A stretch of 36,477 nucleotides of DNA, from positions 1 to 36,477 of the IMG/VR virus record IMGVR_UViG_3300030339_000137; one strand, 5' to 3'. This DNA comes from a virus. Below, in pieces: positions 28,550 through 35,859 of the stretch. Within the stretch, counting starts at the first letter, position 1, and every line of letters starts with the position of its first letter. The notes beneath the pieces were generated by a model, which saw only the letters and a list, made by a program, of their open reading frames with translations, was not told where the DNA came from and ran no database searches. Both the position numbers and the translations under genes were made by a program.

Positions 28550-29467
28550 CTAGACGGAGATGCCAGCCTTGATGACCGGATGAGACTGATAGTCCTTCAG
28601 ACACCAGTACTCGAGATCGATGAAGTCCAAGTCCTCGACAGTCTGGATCGCCGGGCTCAACTCCATGGTGGGCAACTGAGGCATAGGCATGCGCTGCAGT
28701 TGCTCCATGCCCTGCTGCCAGTGGTTGTTGTACAGATGCAGGTCCCCAAAGGTTACCACCAGCTCTCCGGGCGTGTAGCCGGACAGTCGCGCCAACGTGC
28801 TGAGCAGCATTCCGTACAAGCTCAGGTCGAAGGGGAGCCCTAGGAAGATGTCGATGCTCCGGCAGTATACTTGGAGGTCGAGTTTAGCCTCCCCACGCAG
28901 CAGGTCCTCCCGCACGTAGCACTGGAACAGCGTGTGACAAGGGGGCAGGGACATGTCGTCCACGTCAGTAGTATTCCACGCGCTGACCACATGGCGACGA
29001 CTGAACGGTTCGGTCCCCAAGTCGTGCACTAGCCGAGCTATCTGGTCTATGGCGAAGACTCGCGTCTCCCCATCGGCGGAACGAGCTCCCTGCCAGCAGC
29101 GCCACTGCTTGCCGTAGATCGGTCCGAGCTCACCGTTCTCCTTGGCCCACTCATCCCAGATGTGAACGTTGCGATCTTGCAGGAACTTCGTGTTGGTGTT
29201 GCCGCGGATCATCCAGCAGAACTCAGCGATCGAGCCCCGGGAGAACACCTTTTTGGTGGTGATGAGCGGAAAGCCTAGACTCATGTCGTGGCGCATCTGC
29301 GCGCCGAACACGGAGAAGGTGCCGGTGCCGGTGCGGTCGCCTCGGGGAAGTCCGGTGGACATCACGTGGTGGAGTAGCCGAAGGTACTCGTAGTCGACGT
29401 GATTGGCGGGGTGATACTCGCACAGACCTACCGGCGTGCAGGGGCGGATTCGAGATTCATGTTGCAT
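28550..29467 (-). CDS. Thymidylate-synthase-family enzyme, predicted dCMP-specific (methylase or hydroxymethylase)
   Basis: This 305-residue protein has the complete ThyA framework: RGDRTGTGTFSVFG (42-55), GPIYGKQWR (115-123), RRHVVSAWN (157-165), catalytic C177 in LPPCHTLFQCYV, R203-S204 in YCRSIDIF, and GDLHLYNNHW (241-250). The loop after this, FLGLPFDLSLYG, has D214 where ThyA enzymes have the Asn that hydrogen-bonds the uracil (E. coli Asn177, L. casei Asn229). T4 dCMP hydroxymethylase has Asp there, and the L. casei N229D mutant is known to prefer dCMP. So this enzyme likely makes 5-methyl- or 5-hydroxymethyl-dCMP. The codon is GAC at 28826-28828 (minus strand). Alternatively it is a ThyA variant. 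Confidence 0.9.
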   Translation of the reverse strand: MQHESRIRPCTPVGLCEYHPANHVDYEYLRLLHHVMSTGLPRGDRTGTGTFSVFGAQMRHDMSLGFPLITTKKVFSRGSIAEFCWMIRGNTNTKFLQDRNVHIWDEWAKENGELGPIYGKQWRCWQGARSADGETRVFAIDQIARLVHDLGTEPFSRRHVVSAWNTTDVDDMSLPPCHTLFQCYVREDLLRGEAKLDLQVYCRSIDIFLGLPFDLSLYGMLLSTLARLSGYTPGELVVTFGDLHLYNNHWQQGMEQLQRMPMPQLPTMELSPAIQTVEDLDFIDLEYWCLKDYQSHPVIKAGISV

Positions 29468-29490
29468 AGTGAGTTAGATTGTGAGGTCTC

Positions 29491-29520
29491 AGTCTAGACG
29501 AGCCGAGGCCGGGTTGTAAA
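29491..29520 (-). promoter_or_regulatory. Promoter of the thymidylate-synthase-like gene
   Basis: On - the sequence reads TTTACA (29520-29515), an 18-nt spacer and TAGACT (29496-29491). A TTTTCTA tract precedes the -35 box. The predicted transcript starts near 29484, leaving a leader of about 17 nt before the ATG at 29467. Confidence 0.5.
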
Positions 29521-29572
29521 TAGAAAAGTTGAACTTATTTCAGATGGGTCTCGCGTTCATACTAAGACCCTA

Positions 29573-29613
29573 GTCCGGAGGCCTCCCAGGTCTTGCTAGG
29601 ACTGCCTCCGGAC
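29573..29613 (-). terminator. 10-bp stem-loop between polymerase and thymidylate-synthase-like gene
   Basis: GTCCGGAGGC (29573-29582) pairs with GCCTCCGGAC (29604-29613) around a 21-nt loop, just past the end of the leftward polymerase gene and upstream of the next promoter. There is no T-run, so it is a weak or factor-dependent terminator. The remaining part of 29468-29623 holds only the promoter. Confidence 0.55.
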
Positions 29614-29623
29614 GTGGTTTCGT

Positions 29624-31795
29624 CTACTTCATGTAGTGCTCAGACGCATGGCCCTCTGCCCCGACGGGGCAGCCCTCGAGCCAATCGGGACAGACGGACA
29701 TCAGCTGCTCGATCTCCTTCACATCTTTGTCGGCGGTCTTCTCATCCACCTCGTAGACGCCCTCGTCGTGCACGTCGAAGATGCCGTCGAAACCGGCGAT
29801 AGCGCAGCGAAGCAGACATAGCGCGTAGACGTCTCGCGCGATGGCCTGGATCAAGTTCTCGAAGAGCAGTCCCCCGTAGAGTTTGCGGTGGTTGCCCCCG
29901 ATCTCTACCTGAGCCGCGTAGTTGCCTCCGATGTTCTTGATGTTCATGTACCGCAGCTTGCGCCCAGAGGGCAGCTCTACCTCGAGTCGACGCTCTGGCG
30001 CCCGGGCCGCCTTGATGAGCTCGTTGCGAAGGGAGTTCCACAAGTCCACGATCCACTTGGACTTCTCGCGGAAGTCGGCGACCTGCTTCTCGGCCTCCTT
30101 CGGTGAGATGTCGTAGTCTAATTCTGCACAGGAGTCCCGAAAGCGGGGAGCCCCGGCGCCATAGCCGAGACTGAGCACGCGGCGCTTGGCGATGAACTGC
30201 TTGTCTGGAGACTCAGCCTTCAGCGTGCCGAAGTCTCCCTTCCAGCCCATGGTCTCACGGGCGTGAACCTCGTAGATGCTGGCCCCGTCGCGGATCAACT
30301 GCAGGGTGTCCCAGCGCTCGCCTATCCACAGCTGGCAGCGAGGTTCGATCTGCGCCAGGTCGACGATGCCCAGCTTCTTGCCGGGCGGCGCGATGATGAG
30401 CTTGCGAATGTCGACGCTGAGTTTAGGCATGCGCTTGCTGGTGAACGGTTTGCGCATCTGGTTCTGTACATTTAGACCGGCGTCTCCGCTCCAACGACCA
30501 GTGTGCCCGCCGAAATACTTGATGCCGTAGGGCACACGGCCGTCGGGCTTAAGGCGACGCAGCATGGTCTTGATGCGCTTCAGGTGCATGTTGCCCTTGC
30601 GGAAGTCTCGCATGGCCGCTACGAAGGTGTACTTGTCGCCGTACTTGTCCTCCCACTGCTTGCACCGCCAGTCGTCCTCGGCCAGCGACGCCGGCACCTC
30701 GATGCCCACCTTGCGGCAGTGCTCGGCGACCGCAGTGGTGGCCAGCACGCCGTCGTGATCCGGCAGCGTCTTCGCCCATGGGATGTCCTTGCGGCACTTC
30801 CAGAGGAACTGCTCGAGGTCCTCGACATACTGCTCCGCCAGTGCCTTGTTGAGGTAGAAGCCACGATTGGCCCGAGTGTAGGAGAGGATGCTGATGGCCT
30901 GCTCCTCGATGGGCCACTCGTCGGCCTTGAGGTTCACCAGCTCCAGGGCGTGCTTGGAGTCGTCGAGGCAGTACTCGCACATCTGGTCCCACTTGCCGGC
31001 GGCCTTGATGTCCGCGCCAGTCTTGCCTTTGGCCCACGTCCGCATGTTCTTGGACACGTCGACGTCTAGCAGGGCCTTCATGGCCCCGGCCAGAGCGCGA
31101 GGCGCGCCGAAGTAGACGGACAGGTTGGCGGAGCAGTTCCAGATGCGCGGCAGGAAGTAGTAGGTGGCGGGGTAGAGTTCCATCAACGTCTCATAGACCG
31201 TGCGGTCGAAGGCGGCATTGTGACTCCACCACTCGTGGTGTATGATCTTCTCCCACGGTGCGCGGGCCGGGTCGCCCACGTAGGTGATGCCGTCCGTCGT
31301 CACGATGGAGACCAGGTAGGCCTCCCACAACGGGTGGTGACAGTAGGCCCAGTTGCCCAACTTCTTGATGGTGCACTCACTGGCGTCGTAGTAGGTCTCG
31401 AAGTCGATCATGGCCCGAGGCCGCTTGTGGTCGACGGCGAGTTTTATCTCAGTGAGCATCTCGCTGGCCTTCACCGGGATGGGCGCCTCATCCCCTCCCT
31501 CCACAGACGGCGCGACGGCGCGACGTCGGGTCTTGACCGCCTTCACCGGTGTAGATTTGCGGCGTCGGACCGGCGAAGCCGTCTCGCCCATGGGCAGTTC
31601 CATCTGTTCGGCGACCGCTCGCTTCGGGGTTCGAGGTTTTGGGGCGGTCGCGTTGAGCGCGTCCACATCCCGCTTCAGCTCACGCGCCCTCTTGAGGACG
31701 CTCGCGGCGTGGCGCTTCGGGGCGACGGGTTTCTTCGTGACGGTGGAGCGAGACTTCGTAGTCGCGGTCTTCTTGAGTGCGGCGGAGCGAGACAT
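29624..31795 (-). CDS. Family A DNA polymerase with 3'-5' exonuclease
   Basis: This 723-residue protein is probably the replicative polymerase. Residues 1-100 are a basic Lys/Ala/Pro/Arg-rich tail. The exonuclease has D131/E133 (MIDFETYY), D197 (NAAFD) and Y275...D279 (YCLDD). Polymerase motif A is VDLAQIEPR (478-486; D479, E484), motif B is KRRVLSLGYG (537-546), and motif C is HDE at 676-678. Counting back from the motif B tyrosine-glycine, K537 corresponds to E. coli Lys758 and L541 to Phe762, a Leu variant known from many environmental phages. A Shine-Dalgarno (gggagg) is present. Confidence 0.93.
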   Translation of the reverse strand: MSRSAALKKTATTKSRSTVTKKPVAPKRHAASVLKRARELKRDVDALNATAPKPRTPKRAVAEQMELPMGETASPVRRRKSTPVKAVKTRRRAVAPSVEGGDEAPIPVKASEMLTEIKLAVDHKRPRAMIDFETYYDASECTIKKLGNWAYCHHPLWEAYLVSIVTTDGITYVGDPARAPWEKIIHHEWWSHNAAFDRTVYETLMELYPATYYFLPRIWNCSANLSVYFGAPRALAGAMKALLDVDVSKNMRTWAKGKTGADIKAAGKWDQMCEYCLDDSKHALELVNLKADEWPIEEQAISILSYTRANRGFYLNKALAEQYVEDLEQFLWKCRKDIPWAKTLPDHDGVLATTAVAEHCRKVGIEVPASLAEDDWRCKQWEDKYGDKYTFVAAMRDFRKGNMHLKRIKTMLRRLKPDGRVPYGIKYFGGHTGRWSGDAGLNVQNQMRKPFTSKRMPKLSVDIRKLIIAPPGKKLGIVDLAQIEPRCQLWIGERWDTLQLIRDGASIYEVHARETMGWKGDFGTLKAESPDKQFIAKRRVLSLGYGAGAPRFRDSCAELDYDISPKEAEKQVADFREKSKWIVDLWNSLRNELIKAARAPERRLEVELPSGRKLRYMNIKNIGGNYAAQVEIGGNHRKLYGGLLFENLIQAIARDVYALCLLRCAIAGFDGIFDVHDEGVYEVDEKTADKDVKEIEQLMSVCPDWLEGCPVGAEGHASEHYMK

Positions 31796-32073
31796 CAGCG
31801 GCCTCCCTTCAGTTGATACTGCGCGACGAGCCCGCGCATGTCACGCAGGTTCTCCTCCGCCTCGTCGAGGGTCTTGTCGTCTAGCCTCTTGGCCGTGGCG
31901 CGAATCAGCGCTCCGGACGGCGTGCGGAGGTAGAGGCGGTCGGAGTAGCGCACCAGAGTGCGCGACTGCGTGATGTGGGAGAACACGCGAGCAATCTGCT
32001 TGCGAGCCTTAGTCTTCAGGCCAGTCAGGCCGTTCATCATTGAGGCCATGAGGCCTATGTCATTGGATTCCAT
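31795..32073 (-). CDS. Small basic protein upstream of the polymerase
   Basis: This 92-residue protein is not recognised. It is mostly helical and basic (LKTKARKQIARVFSHITQ, then DDKTLDEAEENLRDMRGLVAQYQL), with a strand pair between (RLYLRTPSGALIRATA). Its stop shares one base with the polymerase ATG (TGATG), so translation is probably coupled. The leader (ctacccacaacccaactct) is A/C-rich without a Shine-Dalgarno. A processivity or DNA-binding accessory role is possible, without direct support. Confidence 0.6.
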   Translation of the reverse strand: MESNDIGLMASMMNGLTGLKTKARKQIARVFSHITQSRTLVRYSDRLYLRTPSGALIRATAKRLDDKTLDEAEENLRDMRGLVAQYQLKGGR

Positions 32074-32093
32074 AGAGTTGGGTTGTGGGTAGT

Positions 32094-32297
32094 CTACTTG
32101 CGAGAGGTGGGGGGTTTCAGAGTTTTGCCGATACTGGGCGCAGACTGAACTGTGGCCCTGATGGCGTTCAGTACTACGCCGTCGAGATAGTCGAGGAACT
32201 CGTCGGACACGCGAGAGGGCGCCCAGGCGGGGCGCAGCTCCTTAGCGACGGCGAGAGTCTTCTTCTTCACTCCGTGGCGGTTCAGGAAAGTGTTCAT
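32094..32297 (-). CDS. Small basic protein, possible histone-fold-like
   Basis: This 67-residue protein is basic, with RVSDEFLDYLDGVVLNAIRATVQSAP followed by GKTLKPP. The pattern (serine, amphipathic helix, then a positively charged end with GKTLKP) resembles short phage proteins with half histone-fold-like helices, but I would not assert the family. A TATACT hexamer lies on - at 32360-32355, about 58 nt upstream, and could be a -10 box without a convincing -35. An AGGAGG at about 17 nt from the ATG is too distant to be a normal ribosome site. Confidence 0.5.
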   Translation of the reverse strand: MNTFLNRHGVKKKTLAVAKELRPAWAPSRVSDEFLDYLDGVVLNAIRATVQSAPSIGKTLKPPTSRK

Positions 32298-32369
32298 AGA
32301 TCGATGTGTTGTGACCTCCTGGAGCGGCCCAGATGACGTCCGGACCGCCCCAGTAGTATAGTCAGCAGG

Positions 32370-33188
32370 CTAGCAGCGAGCGTGCTCCGCCACGAAGGTC
32401 TGGAACTCGTCCGAGGTCTTGCCGGCGTTTTTCACGCGGGGGACCCAGACCCAGTTCACGCCCTTCTTGACCCGCTCGGTGGTGAGCTTGAACAGCCGCG
32501 AGCACAGAGGCCGTCCGCCACTCATCGCCTTCGCCGTGAGGATGTCCTTCCCCGCAGAGGTGTAGGCGGTGCCGGTGAGGCGCCACTGAGCGAGCGCATA
32601 CTCCTTGCCCTCGATCTCGAGGCAGAAGAAGCCCGCGTCCACGTCGGCGATACCCTCGGGGCGCTCGATGAGCACCACCGCATTGAGCGCCTTTGAGAAT
32701 GGGGGCTTCTCATTGTCTATCCACTCGATCCACCCTCCGGCGTCCTTGACCTCTGCCAACGTGTTGAACACGCGAGGCATGTCCTCGGAGCCATAGACCA
32801 GGTTCTCTTGATAGATCACATTGGCCTGCACGACGCAGATGTCGAGTGGTGTCTTGGGGTCCGTCAACAGCACTTCGCCGCCGAGGCAGTAGTAGCCCTG
32901 GTTCTGCGGGAAGCGCTCGCTGAGGTCGCCCACCGAGTGGACGATCTTGAGCTTGGGCTTCTTGATGTCGGACTGATCGACCTCGCCGGCCACGTCACCG
33001 TAGCCTGCGCCGGCCTGATCCTGTCGGACCACCCGCGTCTCGGTGTTCTCGTCTTCACCGGGTTCATCTACCGGTGCGGACTTGGCCGTGCGACCCTTGG
33101 GGGCCGACTTGGCGCCCTTCGGCGCGGACTTCACTTCGGGTTTGGCGGGTTGTTTGGCCGCCCCCTTCTTGAACGATTTGATTGCCAT
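32370..33188 (-). CDS. DNA-binding replication protein candidate with basic N-terminal tail
   Basis: This 272-residue protein begins with a Lys/Pro/Ala-rich tail (residues 2-40, with KSAPKGAKSAPKGRTAKSAP), then an acidic linker (DEPGEDENTE). The folded part starts near residue 75 with KKPKLKIVHSVGDLSERF, and includes ICVVQANVIYQENLVYG and ends with VNWVWVPRV. The many aromatic and strand segments and the place in the replication cluster fit a single-stranded-DNA-binding protein, but no family motif can be named. The leader (caacaaccaaaacggaaacaagaca) is A/C-rich with no Shine-Dalgarno. A further 98 nt to the upstream gene hold nothing else visible. Confidence 0.6.
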   Translation of the reverse strand: MAIKSFKKGAAKQPAKPEVKSAPKGAKSAPKGRTAKSAPVDEPGEDENTETRVVRQDQAGAGYGDVAGEVDQSDIKKPKLKIVHSVGDLSERFPQNQGYYCLGGEVLLTDPKTPLDICVVQANVIYQENLVYGSEDMPRVFNTLAEVKDAGGWIEWIDNEKPPFSKALNAVVLIERPEGIADVDAGFFCLEIEGKEYALAQWRLTGTAYTSAGKDILTAKAMSGGRPLCSRLFKLTTERVKKGVNWVWVPRVKNAGKTSDEFQTFVAEHARC

Positions 33189-33286
33189 TGTCTTGTTTCC
33201 GTTTTGGTTGTTGCCCCAGATTACGTCGCTGAGGCGCCGAGTTTGCGCGCACGCCCTCGTCGTGAGAGCGCATCACTCAAGATTTG

Positions 33287-33529
33287 CTAATGAACACCGG
33301 CTAGCTCCTTTGGGAACTCAGTTCCCGAACAAGTAGCGGGTGTTATCTGCGGGTGAAACCTCATGCCGACCCTCTTGCGCCGAGGCATTCCGCAGCTGAC
33401 CATAGTGCTGATGACTTGAAAGACTCCAAACCAGCCGACCTGAAAGACCGCACCGACTTCGGGCAGCTCTTCCTCGGCTGGCCAGTCTAGCACTATCGTG
33501 TTCTGGAGTTTGAATGTGAGATGCTCCAT
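33287..33529 (-). CDS. Small unidentified protein
   Basis: This 80-residue protein is not recognised. It looks beta-rich (LTFKLQNTIVLDWP, then GAVFQVGWFGVFQVISTMVS) with a basic segment (PRRKRVGMRFHPQ). It may be a cytosolic domain, as the hydrophobic part is too polar to span a membrane with certainty. It begins 3 nt after the stop of the DUF2800 nuclease gene and ends 98 nt before the next leftward gene, so it lies on the same transcript. The assignment as a gene rests on spacing and the lack of a better frame. Confidence 0.5.
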   Translation of the reverse strand: MEHLTFKLQNTIVLDWPAEEELPEVGAVFQVGWFGVFQVISTMVSCGMPRRKRVGMRFHPQITPATCSGTEFPKELAGVH

Positions 33530-33532
33530 AAG

Positions 33533-34846
33533 TCAGAGAGGTAGAGGTTCACTCTTGACGCGCCGCAGCTCTGCGCCTCCACCCGACACAGTGACGATGC
33601 CCCGCTCCTTGAGGAGGTCGCTGAACTTCGTGACCGTCTCACCCTTCTTTCCTTTCGGCGCGTGGTCCTTCACCACGTCGTCAAGCCTGGACAGGGAGAG
33701 TTTGTCGCAGCAGGACATGTAGACCAGCGGCTCCAAGTCCACACCGGTCAACTCCTTGAAGACGCCGTGGATCTCACCGTATGCCAACAGTGGACTGGCC
33801 ACGCCGCGGTTGCCCTCCCGATAGCCGAGCTTGTAGCCGGGGATGTCGAAGCCCTCGTCCACCCACATCGACGTGGCACGAGTCTTCACGCTCTTGGACC
33901 AGGTGTCCAGGATGGTGGCCGCGGCGCGCGCCCTCGCCATGGTCCGAGGATCGTCGATCTTGGACGGTGACTCGATGGGCGGCAGGTTCAGAGCGTCGGG
34001 GTTGTGGAACGCGTCATAGGCGTTGGTCTGCTGGATCGCGCAGTTGGTGACTGCGGGACACTCGCCGATGCGACCACAGAACTGGCAGTTGTGGAAGGTG
34101 GGGTTCAACGCGGCGAGTTTTGGGTGCGCGTCCTGCTCCTGCACCCGAGCGGAGATGCGAGCGATGCGCAGCATCATGGCGTCCACCTCCGCGATGTCGT
34201 ACTCCCAGTAATCGGCCTCCTGGTGAACGCGAGGCTGAAGGAAGTGCACCCTGATCTTCTTCACATCCTTCAGGTGATGCCGCAGTTCGGGGTCGGCGCG
34301 GAAGTAGTTGATCGCCCCCACTATGTAGGCCTGCCCCTGGGCGTTCCCGTAGGCGGGCGGCACGACCGTCTTCCCGAACTTGAAGTCGATGACGTCGATG
34401 GAGTAGTCCCTCTGGATGATGAGGCGATCGGCCGTGCCGAACTCCACCCACCATGTGGGCATGATGGAGAGCCTCACCTCCTTGAGGGCCTTGAGCGCGC
34501 CGCGCTCCAGAGGCCGCACGTAGTCCAAGACCTCCTGGACGCAGTGCCGCTGTTCGTCGGTGCAACGGGCGAACTTGCCGGAGTTGATGGCCTTGAGGAG
34601 CGCATTGTCATCGTTGATGAGGGACACGTCGTCCTTCTCAGCGGCCTCGTGCATGGCGGTGCCTTCGTCGGCGTATTTCTGGAACTCAGTGCTCTTGGAG
34701 TTCCGCCAGCCCGGACAGATCTCGCGGGCTGCCAGTGTGGACGGCGGGAAGGTGGCGTGGTCGCGCACTGACTTTTCGCCGACAGTTTTCTTCTTGGCGG
34801 CCGGTTTTTTCGAAGCGACGGCGGGCTTCACTTTCTTGGTGGTCAT
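33533..34846 (-). CDS. DUF2800 / Cas4-like PD-(D/E)XK nuclease
   Basis: This 437-residue protein starts with a Lys/Ala tail (residues 4-25) and then has the RecB-nuclease order: C44 in REICPGW, GTAMHEAAE (62-70), GTADRLII (137-144; D140), and the catalytic strand VIDFKFGKT (152-160; D154, K156). A later cysteine group C254, C257, C263 and C269 (CQFCGRIGEC) with C44 suggests a 4Fe-4S cluster as in AddB/Cas4. DUF2800 proteins are common in phage replication blocks and probably trim DNA ends for recombination. A promoter lies directly upstream, with a leader of about 8 nt. Confidence 0.88.
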   Translation of the reverse strand: MTTKKVKPAVASKKPAAKKKTVGEKSVRDHATFPPSTLAAREICPGWRNSKSTEFQKYADEGTAMHEAAEKDDVSLINDDNALLKAINSGKFARCTDEQRHCVQEVLDYVRPLERGALKALKEVRLSIMPTWWVEFGTADRLIIQRDYSIDVIDFKFGKTVVPPAYGNAQGQAYIVGAINYFRADPELRHHLKDVKKIRVHFLQPRVHQEADYWEYDIAEVDAMMLRIARISARVQEQDAHPKLAALNPTFHNCQFCGRIGECPAVTNCAIQQTNAYDAFHNPDALNLPPIESPSKIDDPRTMARARAAATILDTWSKSVKTRATSMWVDEGFDIPGYKLGYREGNRGVASPLLAYGEIHGVFKELTGVDLEPLVYMSCCDKLSLSRLDDVVKDHAPKGKKGETVTKFSDLLKERGIVTVSGGGAELRRVKSEPLPL

Positions 34847-34860
34847 GGTTGGTGAGGAAG

Positions 34861-34889
34861 TTTCTACCTCGTGGAGTTTGGACTGTAAA
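34861..34889 (-). promoter_or_regulatory. Promoter of the DUF2800 gene and the leftward replication operon
   Basis: On - the sequence reads TTTACA (34889-34884), a 17-nt spacer and TAGAAA (34866-34861), preceded by a TTTTCA tract. The predicted start near 34854 leaves only about 8 nt before the ATG at 34846, so no Shine-Dalgarno can be used. Confidence 0.55.
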
Positions 34890-34898
34890 TGAAAATCT

Positions 34899-35189
34899 TC
34901 AAGAATTTTTAGGAGGGAGTCCTCGCAGCGGCGCGGGGTATCCCGGAAGGAGCAGCATGAACCTGCTGGCGAAGTAGTATCGAATGCCTCGCCAGCGTTT
35001 ACTCCGATTCTTCGGCCACCGTTGGCAGTGCGCTCGCATGTCCACCTCGATGAAGTAGAGGTCTACCCGCGTGCCGGCAGGTAGCTCTCCGTCGGTGATT
35101 TGTCGGATCAGTGCGTCCCTGTCGCGCTTCAGTCGGGCGCGCGTCTTGGCCCGCCGACGAGTTATGCGGTCTGAGATGTGTCGACTCAT
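34899..35189 (-). CDS. Small arginine-rich protein
   Basis: This 96-residue protein is very basic. The first 25 residues are RRRAKTRARLKRDRD-type, followed by a beta-strand pair (GTRVDLYFIEVDM) and a basic, aromatic helix (RWPKNRSKRWRGIRYYFASRFMLLLPGYPAPL). It may bind nucleic acid. It lies just upstream of the leftward promoter at 34861, so its own transcript comes from further right. Its start overlaps the upstream gene's stop (ATGA, 35186-35189). No specific function can be assigned. Confidence 0.55.
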   Translation of the reverse strand: MSRHISDRITRRRAKTRARLKRDRDALIRQITDGELPAGTRVDLYFIEVDMRAHCQRWPKNRSKRWRGIRYYFASRFMLLLPGYPAPLRGLPPKNS

Positions 35190-35410
35190 ATCGGGCGGTG
35201 GAGTTGAGTCAGCTGCGCGTCTACGAGCGCCTTGCCGAGATTGGCCTTCTCCCGTGAGAGGGTCAGCACGATGTCAGCGAGTGGCGCGCCGGTCTTCACC
35301 AGCACGTTCACGGTAGGGTCCTTCAGGTAGGCCTCCTGCAGAGAGGCGGGCATCTTCCCGCTCGGGAAGGTCACGATGTTGTCGGGTTCTGATTGGGTTG
35401 GGTCTTTCAT
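35186..35410 (-). CDS. Small unidentified protein
   Basis: This 74-residue protein is not recognised. It is mostly helical after an unstructured start (SEPDNIVTFPSGKMPASLQ), with LVKTGAPLADIVLTLSREKANLGKALVDAQL. No signal, membrane or metal motif is seen. It shares an ATGA overlap with the arginine-rich gene downstream. A perfect 7-bp hairpin precedes the start at 35419-35441. The leader is short and GC-rich, without a Shine-Dalgarno. Confidence 0.5.
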   Translation of the reverse strand: MKDPTQSEPDNIVTFPSGKMPASLQEAYLKDPTVNVLVKTGAPLADIVLTLSREKANLGKALVDAQLTQLHRPI

Positions 35411-35418
35411 GGGTTGCG

Positions 35419-35441
35419 GCCGCGGTAGGTCCCGCCGCGGC
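35419..35441. repeat. 7-bp hairpin upstream of the 35410 gene
   Basis: GCCGCGG (35419-35425) pairs with CCGCGGC (35435-35441) around a 9-nt loop, in the 46-nt gap between two leftward genes. It may act as a weak transcription stop after the membrane protein gene, or as a translation control hairpin before the next start. Confidence 0.45.
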
Positions 35442-35456
35442 TCGGGTGTTGGGGAT

Positions 35457-35852
35457 CTATCGATGCGGGCTCATCGCTCGTTTGGCCAGCAGGGTGACCG
35501 TCCACGCGGACGACACGGATAGCCCCGTGACGGCCACCACCGCGTACCACAGGGACAATTCCCTCCAGTTCACCATGAGGTAGCCGCTCGAGACGAAGCC
35601 CAGGAGGATCCACGCCCAGTCTACCTCGCATGCACGCTTGGCGAGCGCATAAACGCCCATAAGGACCGCACAGGCCCCCAGACAGGCCAGTTTGAGGCTC
35701 GCCCAGACGAGACGCACGAGGAACAGGACTCCCGTGCCCAGCAGGGTCAACGCGAAGATCAGGGCCCATATCGCCATAGCCCCCAGCGTCGCGCCGATTA
35801 TCACTCCGAACCCCACTCCGAGTCCGGCCAGTATCATTGTCAGTGTGTTCAT
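35457..35852 (-). CDS. Multi-span membrane protein
   Basis: This 131-residue protein is hydrophobic nearly throughout. I count about four membrane segments: MILAGLGVGFGVIIGATLGAM, WALIFALTLLGTGVLFLVRL, a Cys/Ala-rich one (LKLACLGACAVLMGVYALA), and LWYAVVAVTGLSVSSAWTVTLL. It is not recognised. It has a good Shine-Dalgarno (ggaggt, 9 nt before ATG). Possible roles are superinfection exclusion, host takeover at the membrane, or holin-like activity outside the lysis block. There is no sequence support for choosing among these. Confidence 0.65.
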   Translation of the reverse strand: MNTLTMILAGLGVGFGVIIGATLGAMAIWALIFALTLLGTGVLFLVRLVWASLKLACLGACAVLMGVYALAKRACEVDWAWILLGFVSSGYLMVNWRELSLWYAVVAVTGLSVSSAWTVTLLAKRAMSPHR

Positions 35853-35859
35853 AGTTAGT

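Noticed and set aside
28550-29467. Plain thymidylate synthase annotation
   Set aside because: All motifs fit the family, but the Asn that selects dUMP is Asp, so the plain name would hide a likely change of substrate.
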